DNA from: Gallionellales bacterium GWA2_60_142
Lineage (GTDB): Bacteria > Pseudomonadota > Gammaproteobacteria > Burkholderiales > Gallionellaceae
Assembly (NCBI GenBank): GCA_001801085.1
Contig: MGWR01000071.1
Location: 1 to 44,615 of the forward strand
Reading direction: 5' to 3'
Length of the DNA: 44,615 nucleotides
Positions 17,426 through 25,238 of this stretch are shown in pieces. Below the pieces are notes generated by a model that saw only the letters and a program-made list of their open reading frames with translations, was not told the origin of the DNA and did no database searches. The first letter of the stretch is position 1. Each line of letters starts with the position of its first letter. The translations under genes were made by a program, and so were the position numbers.

Positions 17426-18238
17426 TTAGCCCCTTACAGCCACGGCCTGCCCCTTGCGGGTGCATTGCGCCAGATTGGCCAATTTCGGCAGAACCTCCAA
17501 TGCATTCTCCGTGGTGGCCTGCGCAATCTCTTCGATGCTCATGCCGCGTAACTCCGCCAGCGTCTGCGCGATGCGCGGGATGTACTCGGGTTTGTTCGGC
17601 TGCCCGCGTTCGAGGAAGTCCGGCGGAATGTCAGGCGCGTCGGTCTCCAGCACGATGCTCTCCAGCGGCAAGGTTGCCGCGAGTTCGCGCAGGCGGGTGG
17701 CTCTCGAATGGGTCATCGCGCCGCCGAAGCCCAGCTTGAAGCCCTGCTTGATGAATTCGTCCGCCTGCTGGCGGCTGCCGTTGAAAGCGTGCGCGATACC
17801 TCGCACCTTGTGCTGGCGCAGGTGTTTGAGAATCACGTCCTGCGCGCGGCGGATATGCAGCAGCACCGGCAGATCGAATTCCCGCGCAAGCTTCAGTTGC
17901 TCGACGAAGAAATATTCCTGCTGTGCGCGGTCGTAATGGTCGATGAAAAAATCCAGCCCGATCTCGCCGACCGCGACGGCGTCCGGCCGCGCCAGATATT
18001 CGCGCAGCGCGAGCAGGTCGACCGGCTGAGCGCCGTCGGTATACATCGGATGGATGCCGTAGGCGGGTGCGCAGCCGGGATAGCGTTCGCATAGTTCGTG
18101 CACGATGCCGAAGTTCGCCCGCGCGACCGAGGGCACGACGATGCGGTTCACGCCGGCCGCATGCGCTGCGCTAACCAGTTCGGCCTGCGTGTCGCCGAAT
18201 TCGGCGGCGTCGAGATGGCAGTGGGTGTCGATGAACAT
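17426..18238 (-). CDS. TatD-family metal-dependent hydrolase
   Basis: The 270-residue TIM-barrel hydrolase has the TatD metal-binding residues: the N-terminal THCHLD, E in VGEIGLDFF, H in LLHIRRA, H in GIAHAFNGS and D in LETDAPDIPP. Family members act as Mg2+-dependent 3'-5' DNA/RNA exonucleases or D-aminoacyl-tRNA-type deacylases, and the subgroup (TatD, YcfH, YjjV) is not certain; the sequence is most like YjjV. It is transcribed towards tcdA and is preceded by a 300-bp repeat region. Confidence 0.88.
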   Translation of the reverse strand: MFIDTHCHLDAAEFGDTQAELVSAAHAAGVNRIVVPSVARANFGIVHELCERYPGCAPAYGIHPMYTDGAQPVDLLALREYLARPDAVAVGEIGLDFFIDHYDRAQQEYFFVEQLKLAREFDLPVLLHIRRAQDVILKHLRQHKVRGIAHAFNGSRQQADEFIKQGFKLGFGGAMTHSRATRLRELAATLPLESIVLETDAPDIPPDFLERGQPNKPEYIPRIAQTLAELRGMSIEEIAQATTENALEVLPKLANLAQCTRKGQAVAVRG

Positions 18239-18248
18239 ATGGGTTGGC

Positions 18249-18400
18249 TTGTCGTCGCTTGTAGGTTGTGTGGAGCGCCGCGATACCCAACAGTCGAATG
18301 GAAAGCATGATGGGTATTGCTACGTTAACCAGCGACTTGGCTGGCGTCGTTTGCTAGCTTAGTCGATTGGCTATGCAAAGCGCCACCCATCTACGGGCTG
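18249..18400. repeat. Cluster of palindromic repeats upstream of the TatD-family gene
   Basis: The first element, 18260-18292, runs from GTAGGTTGTGTGGAGC to GATACCCAAC, one half of the common GTTGGGTATCGC palindrome type. The second starts GATGGGTATTGC (18309-18320) and ends GCGCCACCCATC (18380-18391). Its two halves would join into a compact hairpin but are separated by the 48-bp nested element at 18326-18373. No gene is seen between 18239 and 18536. Confidence 0.65.
18326..18373 (-). repeat. 48-bp nested palindromic mini-element, copy 1
   Basis: It is the reverse complement of the element at 19666-19713 with 42 of 48 positions identical and no gaps. Its ends form imperfect 18-19-bp inverted repeats around an 11-bp centre. 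It splits a GATGGGT/ACCCATC palindrome. It is too short to code for anything and behaves like a non-autonomous insertion. Confidence 0.7.
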
Positions 18401-18429
18401 AAGTCGCTCCCACGGGGGTAGCGGTTTTC

Positions 18430-18500
18430 GTAGGAGCGGCTTTAGCCGCGAAGAGTGTGTGGAGATGCAACGTGCCCATCGCGGCTGAAGCCGCTCCTAC
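18430..18500. repeat. 71-bp paired REP-like element (family B), copy 1
   Basis: The left arm begins GTAGGAGCGGCTTTAGCCGC (18430-18449) and the right arm is its near-perfect reverse complement ending at 18500. Each arm is itself a GCGGC/GCCGC hairpin, so the pair looks like a BIME-type doublet. The 29-nt spacer differs from copy 2 (28930-29000), but the total length is the same. A half copy lies at 8701-8711 and another at about 18399-18416. Confidence 0.8.
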
Positions 18501-18536
18501 GGGGACAGCGATTTTCGATTGTCAGAGATCGAATCG

Positions 18537-19538
18537 CTAATTCATCGTCAGAATAATTTTGCCTATCATCCCGCCGGCCTCGATCAGCCTGTGCGCCTCG
18601 GCGGCCTGTTCCAGCGGCAGCCTGTGCGTGACCAGCACACCGAGTTGACCTGCCTCGACCAGCTTCGCACCTTCCTCCAGTATCCTGCGCTGGCGCACGC
18701 GTTCATCGTGCAGGTTCAGCACCTGCGGCGTGAGCATCAGTTCGAATCCCAGCGACAGATTGCGCAGCCGCGCGAGCTGTACGTCGGCTGCGGAGAGCGG
18801 TGTGGCGAGCAAGCTGACCACTTTGCCGCCGATGCGCGCCGCGTTCAGTGAGCGCAGATAAGTCTCGCCGCCGACGGTGTCGAACACCACGTCCACGCCC
18901 TTGCCCTCGGTGCAGTCCAGCGTCTCCTGCACGAAGTCCTGCTCCTTGTAGTTGATGATCTTGTCGGCATAAAGACCGCGCACCAGACCGGCCTTGCGCT
19001 CGTCGCCGACCGTGACGATGAGGTGCGCGCCGAGGTGGTGCGCCAGTTGCAGCGCGACGTGTCCGACGCCGCCCGCGGCGGCATGAATGAGTATCGTCTG
19101 CTCTGCTTGCAGGGCGGCGCGCTCGATCAGCGCCTCCCATGCGGTGATCAGCACCAGCGGGAGTGCTGCGGCATCCTGCAGGCTGAGGTTCGCGGGTTTC
19201 GCCGCGCAGTATTCCTCGTGCAGCGTGGTGTATTCGGCGTAGTTGCCCGGCTCGTCGCCCAGCCCGCCGTTGCAAAAATACACTTCGTCGCCGATCTTGA
19301 AGCGCGTCACAGCGCTGCCGATCTCCTCGACGACGCCCGCGCCGTCGCAGCCGAGAATCGCCGGCAGCTTGTCGGGATGGTAGGCGGGCTTCGCGCGCAG
19401 CTTGGTGTCCACCGGGTTCACGCCGGCGGCGGAGAGCTCCACGCGCACATGGTGAGCGGACGGCAGTTCCGGTTTCGGGATGTCGCGCAGTTGCAGTACT
19501 TCGGTGCCACCGGGCGCGGTGGCGAGTATGGCTTTCAT
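18537..19538 (-). CDS. Zinc-independent MDR / quinone oxidoreductase-like protein
   Basis: The 333-residue medium-chain dehydrogenase/reductase starts MKAILATAPGGTEVLQLRDIP. It has an N-terminal GroES-like domain (GVNPVDTKLR, LGCDGAGVVEEIG) and a Rossmann fold with AAAGGVGHVALQLA for NAD(P)H. The catalytic-zinc Cys/His set of alcohol dehydrogenases is missing, which points to the quinone oxidoreductase (QOR) branch that reduces quinones or enals. The actual substrate is unknown. It is flanked on both sides by repeat-rich intergenic DNA and looks monocistronic. Confidence 0.88.
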   Translation of the reverse strand: MKAILATAPGGTEVLQLRDIPKPELPSAHHVRVELSAAGVNPVDTKLRAKPAYHPDKLPAILGCDGAGVVEEIGSAVTRFKIGDEVYFCNGGLGDEPGNYAEYTTLHEEYCAAKPANLSLQDAAALPLVLITAWEALIERAALQAEQTILIHAAAGGVGHVALQLAHHLGAHLIVTVGDERKAGLVRGLYADKIINYKEQDFVQETLDCTEGKGVDVVFDTVGGETYLRSLNAARIGGKVVSLLATPLSAADVQLARLRNLSLGFELMLTPQVLNLHDERVRQRRILEEGAKLVEAGQLGVLVTHRLPLEQAAEAHRLIEAGGMIGKIILTMN

Positions 19539-19551
19539 AAAAATCCCCAGG

Positions 19552-19729
19552 CCGTCATTCCGGCGTAGGCCGGAATCCGGCGGGTTTATTCAACATGCAT
19601 TTAAGGTTTTGTCTCCGCATTGCGGAGGATTTTTGATTGATTGGATTCCGGCCTGATGGAACTACTAGCCATTCGACTAGGCTGTCAAACAACGTCAGCC
19701 AAGTCGCTGGTTATGCGCCGGAATGACGG
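19552..19729. repeat. Palindromic repeat family D, two inverted copies, the second interrupted
   Basis: CCGTCATTCCGGCGTAGGCC at 19552-19571, continuing GGAATCC, is one copy. An inverted copy starts GGATTCCGGCCT (19643-19654) and ends CGCCGGAATGACGG (19716-19729). The two halves of the second copy are separated by about 60 bp containing the 48-bp mini-element. The 237 bp between the MDR gene and aroC hold nothing else I can identify. Confidence 0.65.
19666..19713 (+). repeat. 48-bp nested palindromic mini-element, copy 2
   Basis: Left end TAGCCATTCGACTAGGCTG; the right end, read in reverse complement, is TAACCAGCGACTTGGCTG. These make imperfect terminal inverted repeats of 18-19 bp around TCAAACAACGT. 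It is 42/48 identical to copy 1 at 18326-18373 in the opposite orientation and interrupts a family D palindrome. Confidence 0.7.
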
Positions 19730-19775
19730 TGTGCGCTATGTTAAACTTCGCGCACTATTTTTGCGAGATAACATC

Positions 19776-20870
19776 ATGTCTGGAAACACCTTCGGCACCC
19801 TGTTCACAGTCACTTCTTTCGGCGAATCGCACGGCGCGGCCATAGGCTGCATCGTCGACGGATGCCCGCCGGGAATGGAGCTGACCGAGGCCTGCATCCA
19901 GCGCGACCTCGACCGCCGCAAGCCGGGCACCTCGCGTCACGTCACGCAGCGCCGCGAATCCGACACCGTGGAAATCCTCTCCGGCGTGTTCGAAGGCAAG
20001 ACCACCGGCACCCCCATCGCGCTGCTGATCCGCAATGAAGACCAGCGCAGCAAGGACTACGGCAGCATCGCCGAGACTTTCCGTCCCGGCCACGCTGACT
20101 ACACCTACTGGCAGAAATACGGCATCCGCGACTACCGCGGCGGCGGCCGCTCGTCCGCGCGCGAGACCGCGGCGCGCGTCGCGGCCGGCGCCATCGCGAA
20201 GAAGTGGCTGAACGAACGCTACGGCGTCGAGGTGCGCGGCTACCTCGCACAGCTCGGCGAGATCGAAGTGCCGTTCAAGAGCTGGGCCGAGCTGAACGAA
20301 GAGGGCAACAGCTTCTTCGTCGCCGACGCGAGCTACGTCGGCCAGCTGGAAGACTACATGGACGAGCTGCGCAAGTCCGGCGACTCCATAGGCGCGAAGC
20401 TATCCGTCGTCGCGAACAACGTGCCCGTCGGCTGGGGCGAGCCGGTGTTCGACAGATTGGATGCCGACATCGCCCACGCGCTGATGGGCATCAACGCGGT
20501 GAAGGGCGTCGAGATCGGCGCGGGCTTCGCCTGCGTCACCCAGCGCGGCAGCGAACACGGCGACGAACTCACCCCGGATGGTTTCCGTTCCAATAACGCC
20601 GGCGGCGTCCTCGGCGGCATCTCCACCGGCCAGGACATCGTCGCCCACTACGCGATCAAACCGACCTCCAGCATCCGCATCGAACGCGACTCCATCGACA
20701 AGGCCGGCAACCCCGTGAGCGTCTCCACCGAAGGCCGCCACGACCCCTGCGTCGGCATCCGCGCCACGCCCATCGCCGAGGCGATGGTGGCGCTGGTGCT
20801 GATGGATCATGCGCTGAGGCATAGGGCGCAGAATGGGGATGTGGTTTGCGAGACGCCGAAGATTTGCTAA
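19776..20870 (+). CDS. aroC: Chorismate synthase
   Basis: The 364-residue enzyme catalyses the last step of the shikimate pathway, EPSP to chorismate, with reduced FMN. All three family signatures are visible: [18 protein letters not shown] near the N-terminus, [19 protein letters not shown] in the middle, and [16 protein letters not shown] near the end. The ATG at 19776 ([20 protein letters not shown]) is the family start; upstream in-frame codons run into repeat DNA. plsC follows 7 nt after the stop and could be co-transcribed. Confidence 0.97.
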   Translation: MSGNTFGTLFTVTSFGESHGAAIGCIVDGCPPGMELTEACIQRDLDRRKPGTSRHVTQRRESDTVEILSGVFEGKTTGTPIALLIRNEDQRSKDYGSIAETFRPGHADYTYWQKYGIRDYRGGGRSSARETAARVAAGAIAKKWLNERYGVEVRGYLAQLGEIEVPFKSWAELNEEGNSFFVADASYVGQLEDYMDELRKSGDSIGAKLSVVANNVPVGWGEPVFDRLDADIAHALMGINAVKGVEIGAGFACVTQRGSEHGDELTPDGFRSNNAGGVLGGISTGQDIVAHYAIKPTSSIRIERDSIDKAGNPVSVSTEGRHDPCVGIRATPIAEAMVALVLMDHALRHRAQNGDVVCETPKIC

Positions 20871-20877
20871 ACCACAA

Positions 20878-21531
20878 ATGAACGCTAACAGCCGCCATAA
20901 GACCAATGAGTGTGTAACCATCCCAAAGCAGTCGCTTTTCATTCGCGCGCTAAAAGCTTTATTGTCTCGCTTCGGAAAAGTCACAGTAAATGGCATTGAA
21001 CACTTGGGCGGCCCGACTGGAAAAATCGTGGTGTGCAATCACGTAGGCTGGGCTGACCCGCTGTGGGTGGGGTACTCCGCCCTGCCGTACACGTTGTACC
21101 AAATGGCAAAGAAGGAACTCTTCGAAAACCCCATTATGGGCTGGCTCGTACGGAGTGGAGGTGGCTTTCCTATCGACCGTGGCCGACCTTCTGCTGCGAC
21201 CATCAAGCAAGTGATTTTGCTCGTGCAACAGGGGAAACGCGTTCTTATATTTCCCAAGGGAACGCGTACCCGCGATCAAACCGAAGCAAAGCGCGGCGCG
21301 GCAACCATCGCTTTGCATGCTAACGCGATAATCGTTCCTGCGTATTATGAAGGGCCAGAACATATCCGGTTAATTCATCTATTTCGTCGTCCGGTTATTC
21401 ACGTCACGTTTGGTGCTCCCATCGCAACCCCACTGGGCGCCCCCGCCGATAAAGAGGCAGCGTTAAGACTGACAGCGCAACTCGATAATGCCATGAGCAC
21501 CTTAGTCAGCAGCAAGCGTAGAATGGGTTGA
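20878..21531 (+). CDS. 1-acyl-sn-glycerol-3-phosphate acyltransferase (PlsC-like)
   Basis: A 217-residue acyltransferase of the PlsC family, which acylates lysophosphatidic acid or related lysolipids at the membrane. The catalytic motif HxxxxD is in CNHVGWADPLW. The second conserved block reads FPKGTR, with lysine where FPEGTR is usual. The ATG at 20878 (MNANSRHKTNE) is preferred over 20833, which lies inside aroC. Base composition is visibly more AT-rich than aroC, suggesting a different history. The last codons and the stop fall in a repeat (ATGGGTTGAGCG), so the C-terminus may have been altered. Confidence 0.85.
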   Translation: MNANSRHKTNECVTIPKQSLFIRALKALLSRFGKVTVNGIEHLGGPTGKIVVCNHVGWADPLWVGYSALPYTLYQMAKKELFENPIMGWLVRSGGGFPIDRGRPSAATIKQVILLVQQGKRVLIFPKGTRTRDQTEAKRGAATIALHANAIIVPAYYEGPEHIRLIHLFRRPVIHVTFGAPIATPLGAPADKEAALRLTAQLDNAMSTLVSSKRRMG

Positions 21532-21640
21532 GCGTAGCGATACCCATCGAAAACCGCCGGGGGTTGCCCGGCAGCAAGTTACTTTCTTTTGCTTCCCTCC
21601 ATGTCAGGATAGTTGTCGGGCTACCCCCCGACGGTTTTGA
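21523..21640. repeat. Compound palindromic repeat after plsC
   Basis: ATGGGTTGAGCGTAGCGATA then CCCAT forms a short palindrome overlapping the plsC stop. It is followed by inverted arms of about 28 bp (CGAAAACCGCCGGGGGTTGC at 21549-21568, answered by GCTACCCCCCGACGGTTTTG at 21620-21639) around a pyrimidine-rich spacer with ACTTTCTTTTGCTTCCCTCC. The interval 21532-21707 contains no gene. Confidence 0.65.
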
Positions 21641-21707
21641 TTTGGATGTTCGATGTTGATGTCGGGTTGCGACCTACATTTCTACAAGCTCTCGCAACCC
21701 TCAGCCT

Positions 21708-22023
21708 TCACCACAAGAACCTCGCCGCCACAAACGCCGCGATCATGGAAAACGCCAAAGCTAATTTGGCCGCCGCCCCGATCACCAATCCGAGCGTCGC
21801 ACCGATACCTGCTTTGCCCGCCGCCGCCATGTCTCGCCGCGCGGAGAGTTCGCCTGCGGCAGCGCCCACGAAGGGGCCGAGCAACAGTCCCGGCAAACCG
21901 AAGAAGACGCCGACGACGGTGCCGATGGCCGCGCCCATCATGGCTCGCGGCGATGCTCCGAAATGTTTGGCCCCCAAGATGCCGGCGAGGAAATCGGCCG
22001 CGTAGGTCAGGAGCGCCAGAACG
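21708..22023 (-). pseudogene. Truncated second copy of the DUF456 membrane protein gene
   Basis: The frame encodes about 105 residues that align end to end with the C-terminal two thirds of the intact DUF456 protein at 22883-23374. Similarity stops abruptly at 22023, where the REP palindrome of the RAYT locus begins. The N-terminal transmembrane part is gone; the apparent start (MCALRGLFV) is repeat-derived. Positions 21895-22023 are identical base for base to 23070-23198, whereas the rest is clearly diverged. The similarity extends a few bases past the stop codon. Confidence 0.8.
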
Positions 22024-22047
22024 AACAACCCGCGTAAGGCGCACACC

Positions 22048-22139
22048 GTAGGGCGTCAATAAGCGTAGCGCATTGCGCCGGATGGAATCAATGTACGGCA
22101 ACACATACGGCGCAATGCGCTGCGCTTATTGCGCCCTAC
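22048..22139. repeat. Left inverted REP pair of the RAYT locus
   Basis: Copy one (22048-22080) begins GTAGGGCGTCAATAAGCG and ends GCGCATTGCGCCG. Copy two (22108-22139), read on the minus strand, begins GTAGGGCGCAATAAGCGC and ends GCGCATTGCGCCG. Within each copy, GCGCA/TGCGC-type arms can fold into a hairpin. Confidence 0.8.
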
Positions 22140-22211
22140 AACTGCCGCCCCCCCACAAATTCTGCCACTTGATGGCTGGCATCCGATATACGATTCCCCC
22201 ATACTGCCGTC

Positions 22212-22742
22212 ATGCCTGATTACCGTCGCGCCTGGCATCCGGGCGGCACTTATTTCTTTACCGTCAATCTGCTGCAACGGCAGGGTAATGATCTGCTGAC
22301 CCGGCATGTGGATTTGCTGCGCGGGGCGGTGGCGACGGTGAGGGCACGGCATCCCTTCGTTATTCATGGCTGGGTGGTGTTGCCGGAACACTTGCATTGC
22401 GTGATCGAACTTCCGCCCGATGATTCCGATTTCGCGACCCGCTGGCGGCTGATTAAGGTCGCTTTTTCCAAGGCATTGCCAAAAACCGAACGGCGCTCAT
22501 CGGTTCGCATGGCGCGCAACGAACGGGGAATATGGCAACGCCGCTATTGGGAACACTTGATTCGCGATGAGGCGGATTTTCGTGCGCATATGGATTACGT
22601 CCATATCAATCCGATCAAGCATGGCTTGGTCAAACGGCTCACGGATTGGCCGTATTCGACTTTTCACCGATTGGTCGAGCAAGGTGTTTATCCGGCGGAT
22701 TGGGCGGGCGGTTTCGAAGGGGCGCTTGGGTATGAGGATTGA
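22212..22742 (+). CDS. REP-associated tyrosine transposase (RAYT)
   Basis: The 176-residue member of the Y1/HUH family begins MPDYRRAWHPGGTYFFTVNL. The HUH-type pair is H60-L-H62 in LPEHLHCVIELP, and the likely catalytic Tyr129 is in MDYVHINPIKHGLV, followed by W-P-Y-S-T-F as in other RAYTs. These single-strand endonucleases cut and join REP hairpins and are thought to mobilise them. The gene appears intact. It is enclosed by repeats whose sequence matches no other family in the window, so they are probably its substrates (inference). Confidence 0.92.
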   Translation: MPDYRRAWHPGGTYFFTVNLLQRQGNDLLTRHVDLLRGAVATVRARHPFVIHGWVVLPEHLHCVIELPPDDSDFATRWRLIKVAFSKALPKTERRSSVRMARNERGIWQRRYWEHLIRDEADFRAHMDYVHINPIKHGLVKRLTDWPYSTFHRLVEQGVYPADWAGGFEGALGYED

Positions 22743-22743
22743 G

Positions 22744-22811
22744 ACATACGGCGCAATGCGCTTCGCTTACCTCGCAGAGGTTCTTGCACCCTCCGGGAGT
22801 TGACGCCCTAC
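22744..22811. repeat. Right REP of the RAYT locus, interrupted
   Basis: The repeat starts ACATACGGCGCAATGCGC (22744-22761), continues TTCGCTTA and resumes at TTGACGCCCTAC (22800-22811). About 30 bp separate the two parts where the left copies have none. The inserted stretch contains two small hairpins, CCTC-GCA-GAGG and CTC-CGG-GAG. Confidence 0.65.
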
Positions 22812-22882
22812 TTCCGTCATTTCCTAGCCAAGGATGGGCATATTTTTGTAGCTATCCTACAAATTACAGCCGCTCGTAACCC

Positions 22883-23374
22883 TCACCAGATGAACCTCGC
22901 CGCGACAAACACCGCGAGCATGGAAAACGCCAGGGCCAGTTTTGCGGCCGCACCGATCACCAATCCCAGCGTAGCACCTACGCCCGCCTTGCCGGCCGCC
23001 AGCATGCCGCGCCGCGCGGAGAGCTCGCCCGCGGCAGCGCCCACGAATGGGCCCAGCAACAGTCCCGGAAAACCGAAGAAGACGCCGACGACGGTGCCGA
23101 TGGCCGCGCCCATCATGGCTCGCGGCGATGCTCCGAAATGTTTGGCCCCCAAGATGCCGGCGAGGAAATCGGCCGCGTAGGTCAGGAGCGCCAGAACGGA
23201 CAGGAACGCCAATGTGCCGGTTCCGACAAAGGCGAAGTCTTCGATCCACGCGGCGAGAACCAGACCGCCGAGTATCAGGAGTGCGCCGGGTATGGCGGGC
23301 AGCACCAGGCCTGCGATTCCGACGGCGACCAGCAAGATCGCCGCAAGCCAGAGCAGGGCGGCGATCCAGTCCAT
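22883..23374 (-). CDS. DUF456-family membrane protein
   Basis: A 163-residue hydrophobic protein starting MDWIAALLWLAAILLVAVGIAGLVLPAIPG, with about four to five membrane segments and a glycine-rich core (GAAIGTVVGVFFGFPGLLLGPFVGAAAGEL), the pattern of DUF456 (PF04306). The function is unknown. The start lies 4 nt after the msbA stop, so the genes are probably one transcript. An upstream in-frame extension to 23425 overlaps msbA and is not used. A truncated second copy lies at 21708-22023. Confidence 0.85.
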   Translation of the reverse strand: MDWIAALLWLAAILLVAVGIAGLVLPAIPGALLILGGLVLAAWIEDFAFVGTGTLAFLSVLALLTYAADFLAGILGAKHFGASPRAMMGAAIGTVVGVFFGFPGLLLGPFVGAAAGELSARRGMLAAGKAGVGATLGLVIGAAAKLALAFSMLAVFVAARFIW

Positions 23375-23378
23375 TTCG

Positions 23379-25127
23379 TCAGGCCTGTCCAGCCACCGCG
23401 AACTGGATGGCATGCAGTTGCGCATACACCCCGCCCTTGGCCAGCAGTTCGCGGTGCGTGCCGATCTCGACGATCTCGCCCTTCTGCATCACGACAATGC
23501 GGTCGGCTTTTTCGATGGTGGAGAGGCGGTGCGCGATCACCAGCGTGGTGCGGCCTTGCATCAGCGTTTCCAGCGCGGCCTGCACGTGGCGTTCGGATTC
23601 GCTGTCCAGTGCCGAGGTCGCTTCGTCGAGGATCAGGATGGGCGCGTCCTTGAGGATGGCGCGGGCGATGGCGATGCGCTGGCGCTGACCGCCGGAGAGT
23701 TTCACGCCGCGCTCGCCGACCAGCGTTTCCAGCCCCTGCGGCCATTCGCTGATGAATTCCATCGCGTGCGCGGCGGTCGCGGCGGCGACGATTTCTTCGT
23801 CGCTCACTTCACGCATCTGGCCGTAGGCGATGTTCGCCGCGACGCTGTCGTTGAACAGCACGACTTCCTGGCTGACCAGCGCGATGTTGGCGCGCAGGCT
23901 GGCGAGCGTCAGGTCGTCGAGATCGTGTCCGTCCAGCGTGATGCAGCCGTCGGTCGGCGAGTAGAAGCGCGGCACCAGATTCGCCAGCGTGGTCTTGCCG
24001 CTGCCGGACGCGCCGACCAGCGCGACGCTCTCGCCGGCGGCGATGTGCAGCGAGATGTCGCGCAGGGCAGGGCGGGCATCCGCCGAATAGGAGAACATCA
24101 CCTGGTCGAAGCGCAACTCGCCGCGCACGCGGCCGACCTCGACCTTGCCCTGGTCGGTTTCGCCCTCGGTGTCCAGCAGTTCGAACACGCTCTCCGCTGC
24201 GGCCAGGCCGCGTTGCAGGTATTCGCTGACGCCAGCCAGGCGCTTCAGCGGCGCGGTCAGCATCAGCATTGCCATGATGAAAGAGACGAAGCCGCCCACG
24301 GTGGTCTCGTCGGCCTGCGATTGCAGTGTGGCGAGATAGACGATCACCGCCAGTGCCAGCGCGGCGACCATCTGCACCACGGGCACGTTGGCCGATGCGG
24401 CCGCGGCCTGCTTCATCGCGTAGCGGCGCACCCAGTTGGCGCGGTTGTTGAAGCGACTGCTCTCGTACTGCTGGCCGCCGAACAGCTTGACCACCTTGTG
24501 TGCGGACACGCTCTCTTCGATTACCTGGGTGATGTCGCCCATTGCGCGCTGCGAGTCGCGGCTGCTGCTGCGCATGCGCCGGCTGATGGTGCGGATGATG
24601 AACGCGATCACCGGGGCCATCAGCAACGTCAGCAGCGTCAGCTTCCAGTTCAGGTAAAACAGCCAGCCCAGCAGGCCGATCACGACGATAGTGTCGCGCA
24701 CCGCGATGGTCACCACCGTGGTCGCGGCATTGGTCACCTGGGTCACGTCGAAAGTCAGCTTGGAGATCAGCGAGCCGGTGGCATGGTCGTCGTAATAGTG
24801 CGTCGGCAGGCTGAGCAACTTGCGGAACATCTCGTCGCGCAGGTCCAGCACCAGCTTGTTGCCGACCCAGTTGATCGCGTAGGTGCCGACGAAGGTGGCG
24901 ACGCCGCGCACCAGAAAAATCAGGATGATGACAAACGGCACCATGCGCATCATCGCCTGATCCTTGTTCACGAAGGTGCCGTCCAGCATGGGCTTCATCA
25001 GCGCGGGCACCAGCGGTTCGGTGGCGGCGACGACGATCATGCCTAGGATGGAGACCGCGAAGACGCGCCAATAGGGTTTGACGTAGGCGAGGAGGCGGAG
25101 ATAGAGCTGGCTGCTGGTCATGTTCAT
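23379..25127 (-). CDS. msbA: Lipid A export ATP-binding/permease protein MsbA
   Basis: This homodimeric ABC exporter of 582 residues flips lipid A-core across the inner membrane. An N-terminal six-helix membrane domain (YWRVFAVSILGMIVVAATEP, then FVIILIFLVRGVATFVGTYAI) is joined to an ATPase domain with Walker A GASGSGKTT, signature LSGGQRQR, Walker B ILILDEATSALD and the switch His in IAHRLST. The ATG at 25127 was chosen; an ATG at 25121 and a GTG at 25136 are alternatives with equally weak Shine-Dalgarno sequences. It is followed by the DUF456 gene and divergent from slt. Confidence 0.92.
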   Translation of the reverse strand: MNMTSSQLYLRLLAYVKPYWRVFAVSILGMIVVAATEPLVPALMKPMLDGTFVNKDQAMMRMVPFVIILIFLVRGVATFVGTYAINWVGNKLVLDLRDEMFRKLLSLPTHYYDDHATGSLISKLTFDVTQVTNAATTVVTIAVRDTIVVIGLLGWLFYLNWKLTLLTLLMAPVIAFIIRTISRRMRSSSRDSQRAMGDITQVIEESVSAHKVVKLFGGQQYESSRFNNRANWVRRYAMKQAAAASANVPVVQMVAALALAVIVYLATLQSQADETTVGGFVSFIMAMLMLTAPLKRLAGVSEYLQRGLAAAESVFELLDTEGETDQGKVEVGRVRGELRFDQVMFSYSADARPALRDISLHIAAGESVALVGASGSGKTTLANLVPRFYSPTDGCITLDGHDLDDLTLASLRANIALVSQEVVLFNDSVAANIAYGQMREVSDEEIVAAATAAHAMEFISEWPQGLETLVGERGVKLSGGQRQRIAIARAILKDAPILILDEATSALDSESERHVQAALETLMQGRTTLVIAHRLSTIEKADRIVVMQKGEIVEIGTHRELLAKGGVYAQLHAIQFAVAGQA

Positions 25128-25238
25128 GGCGCGCACTTTAGCAGAAAAGCCGCCGGCGCTGCCGCCGCATGGCGCTTGCGGAGGGAAGGGGCGGTTCGAT
25201 GTGCTATCCTCGCCGCGAATGTTTTTTAGACGATACGC

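Larger units (their letters stand above)
22048..22811 (+). mobile_element. REP-RAYT-REP locus
   Basis: A Y1-transposase-like RAYT gene is flanked on both sides by the same palindromic repeat. On the left are two near-perfect inverted copies (22048-22080 and 22108-22139); on the right is one interrupted copy (22744-22811). This is the standard layout of a REPtron, in which the RAYT recognises neighbouring REP hairpins. The locus sits between the truncated and the intact DUF456 genes. Confidence 0.75.

Noticed and set aside
18239-18536. Possible CRISPR array in the repeat-rich gap
   Set aside because: The repeats are inverted, of several families and without regular spacers; no cas genes are present.
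23214-25046. A 610-codon plus-strand frame
   Set aside because: It runs antisense through msbA and the DUF456 gene; msbA has every ABC exporter motif, so this is a shadow.
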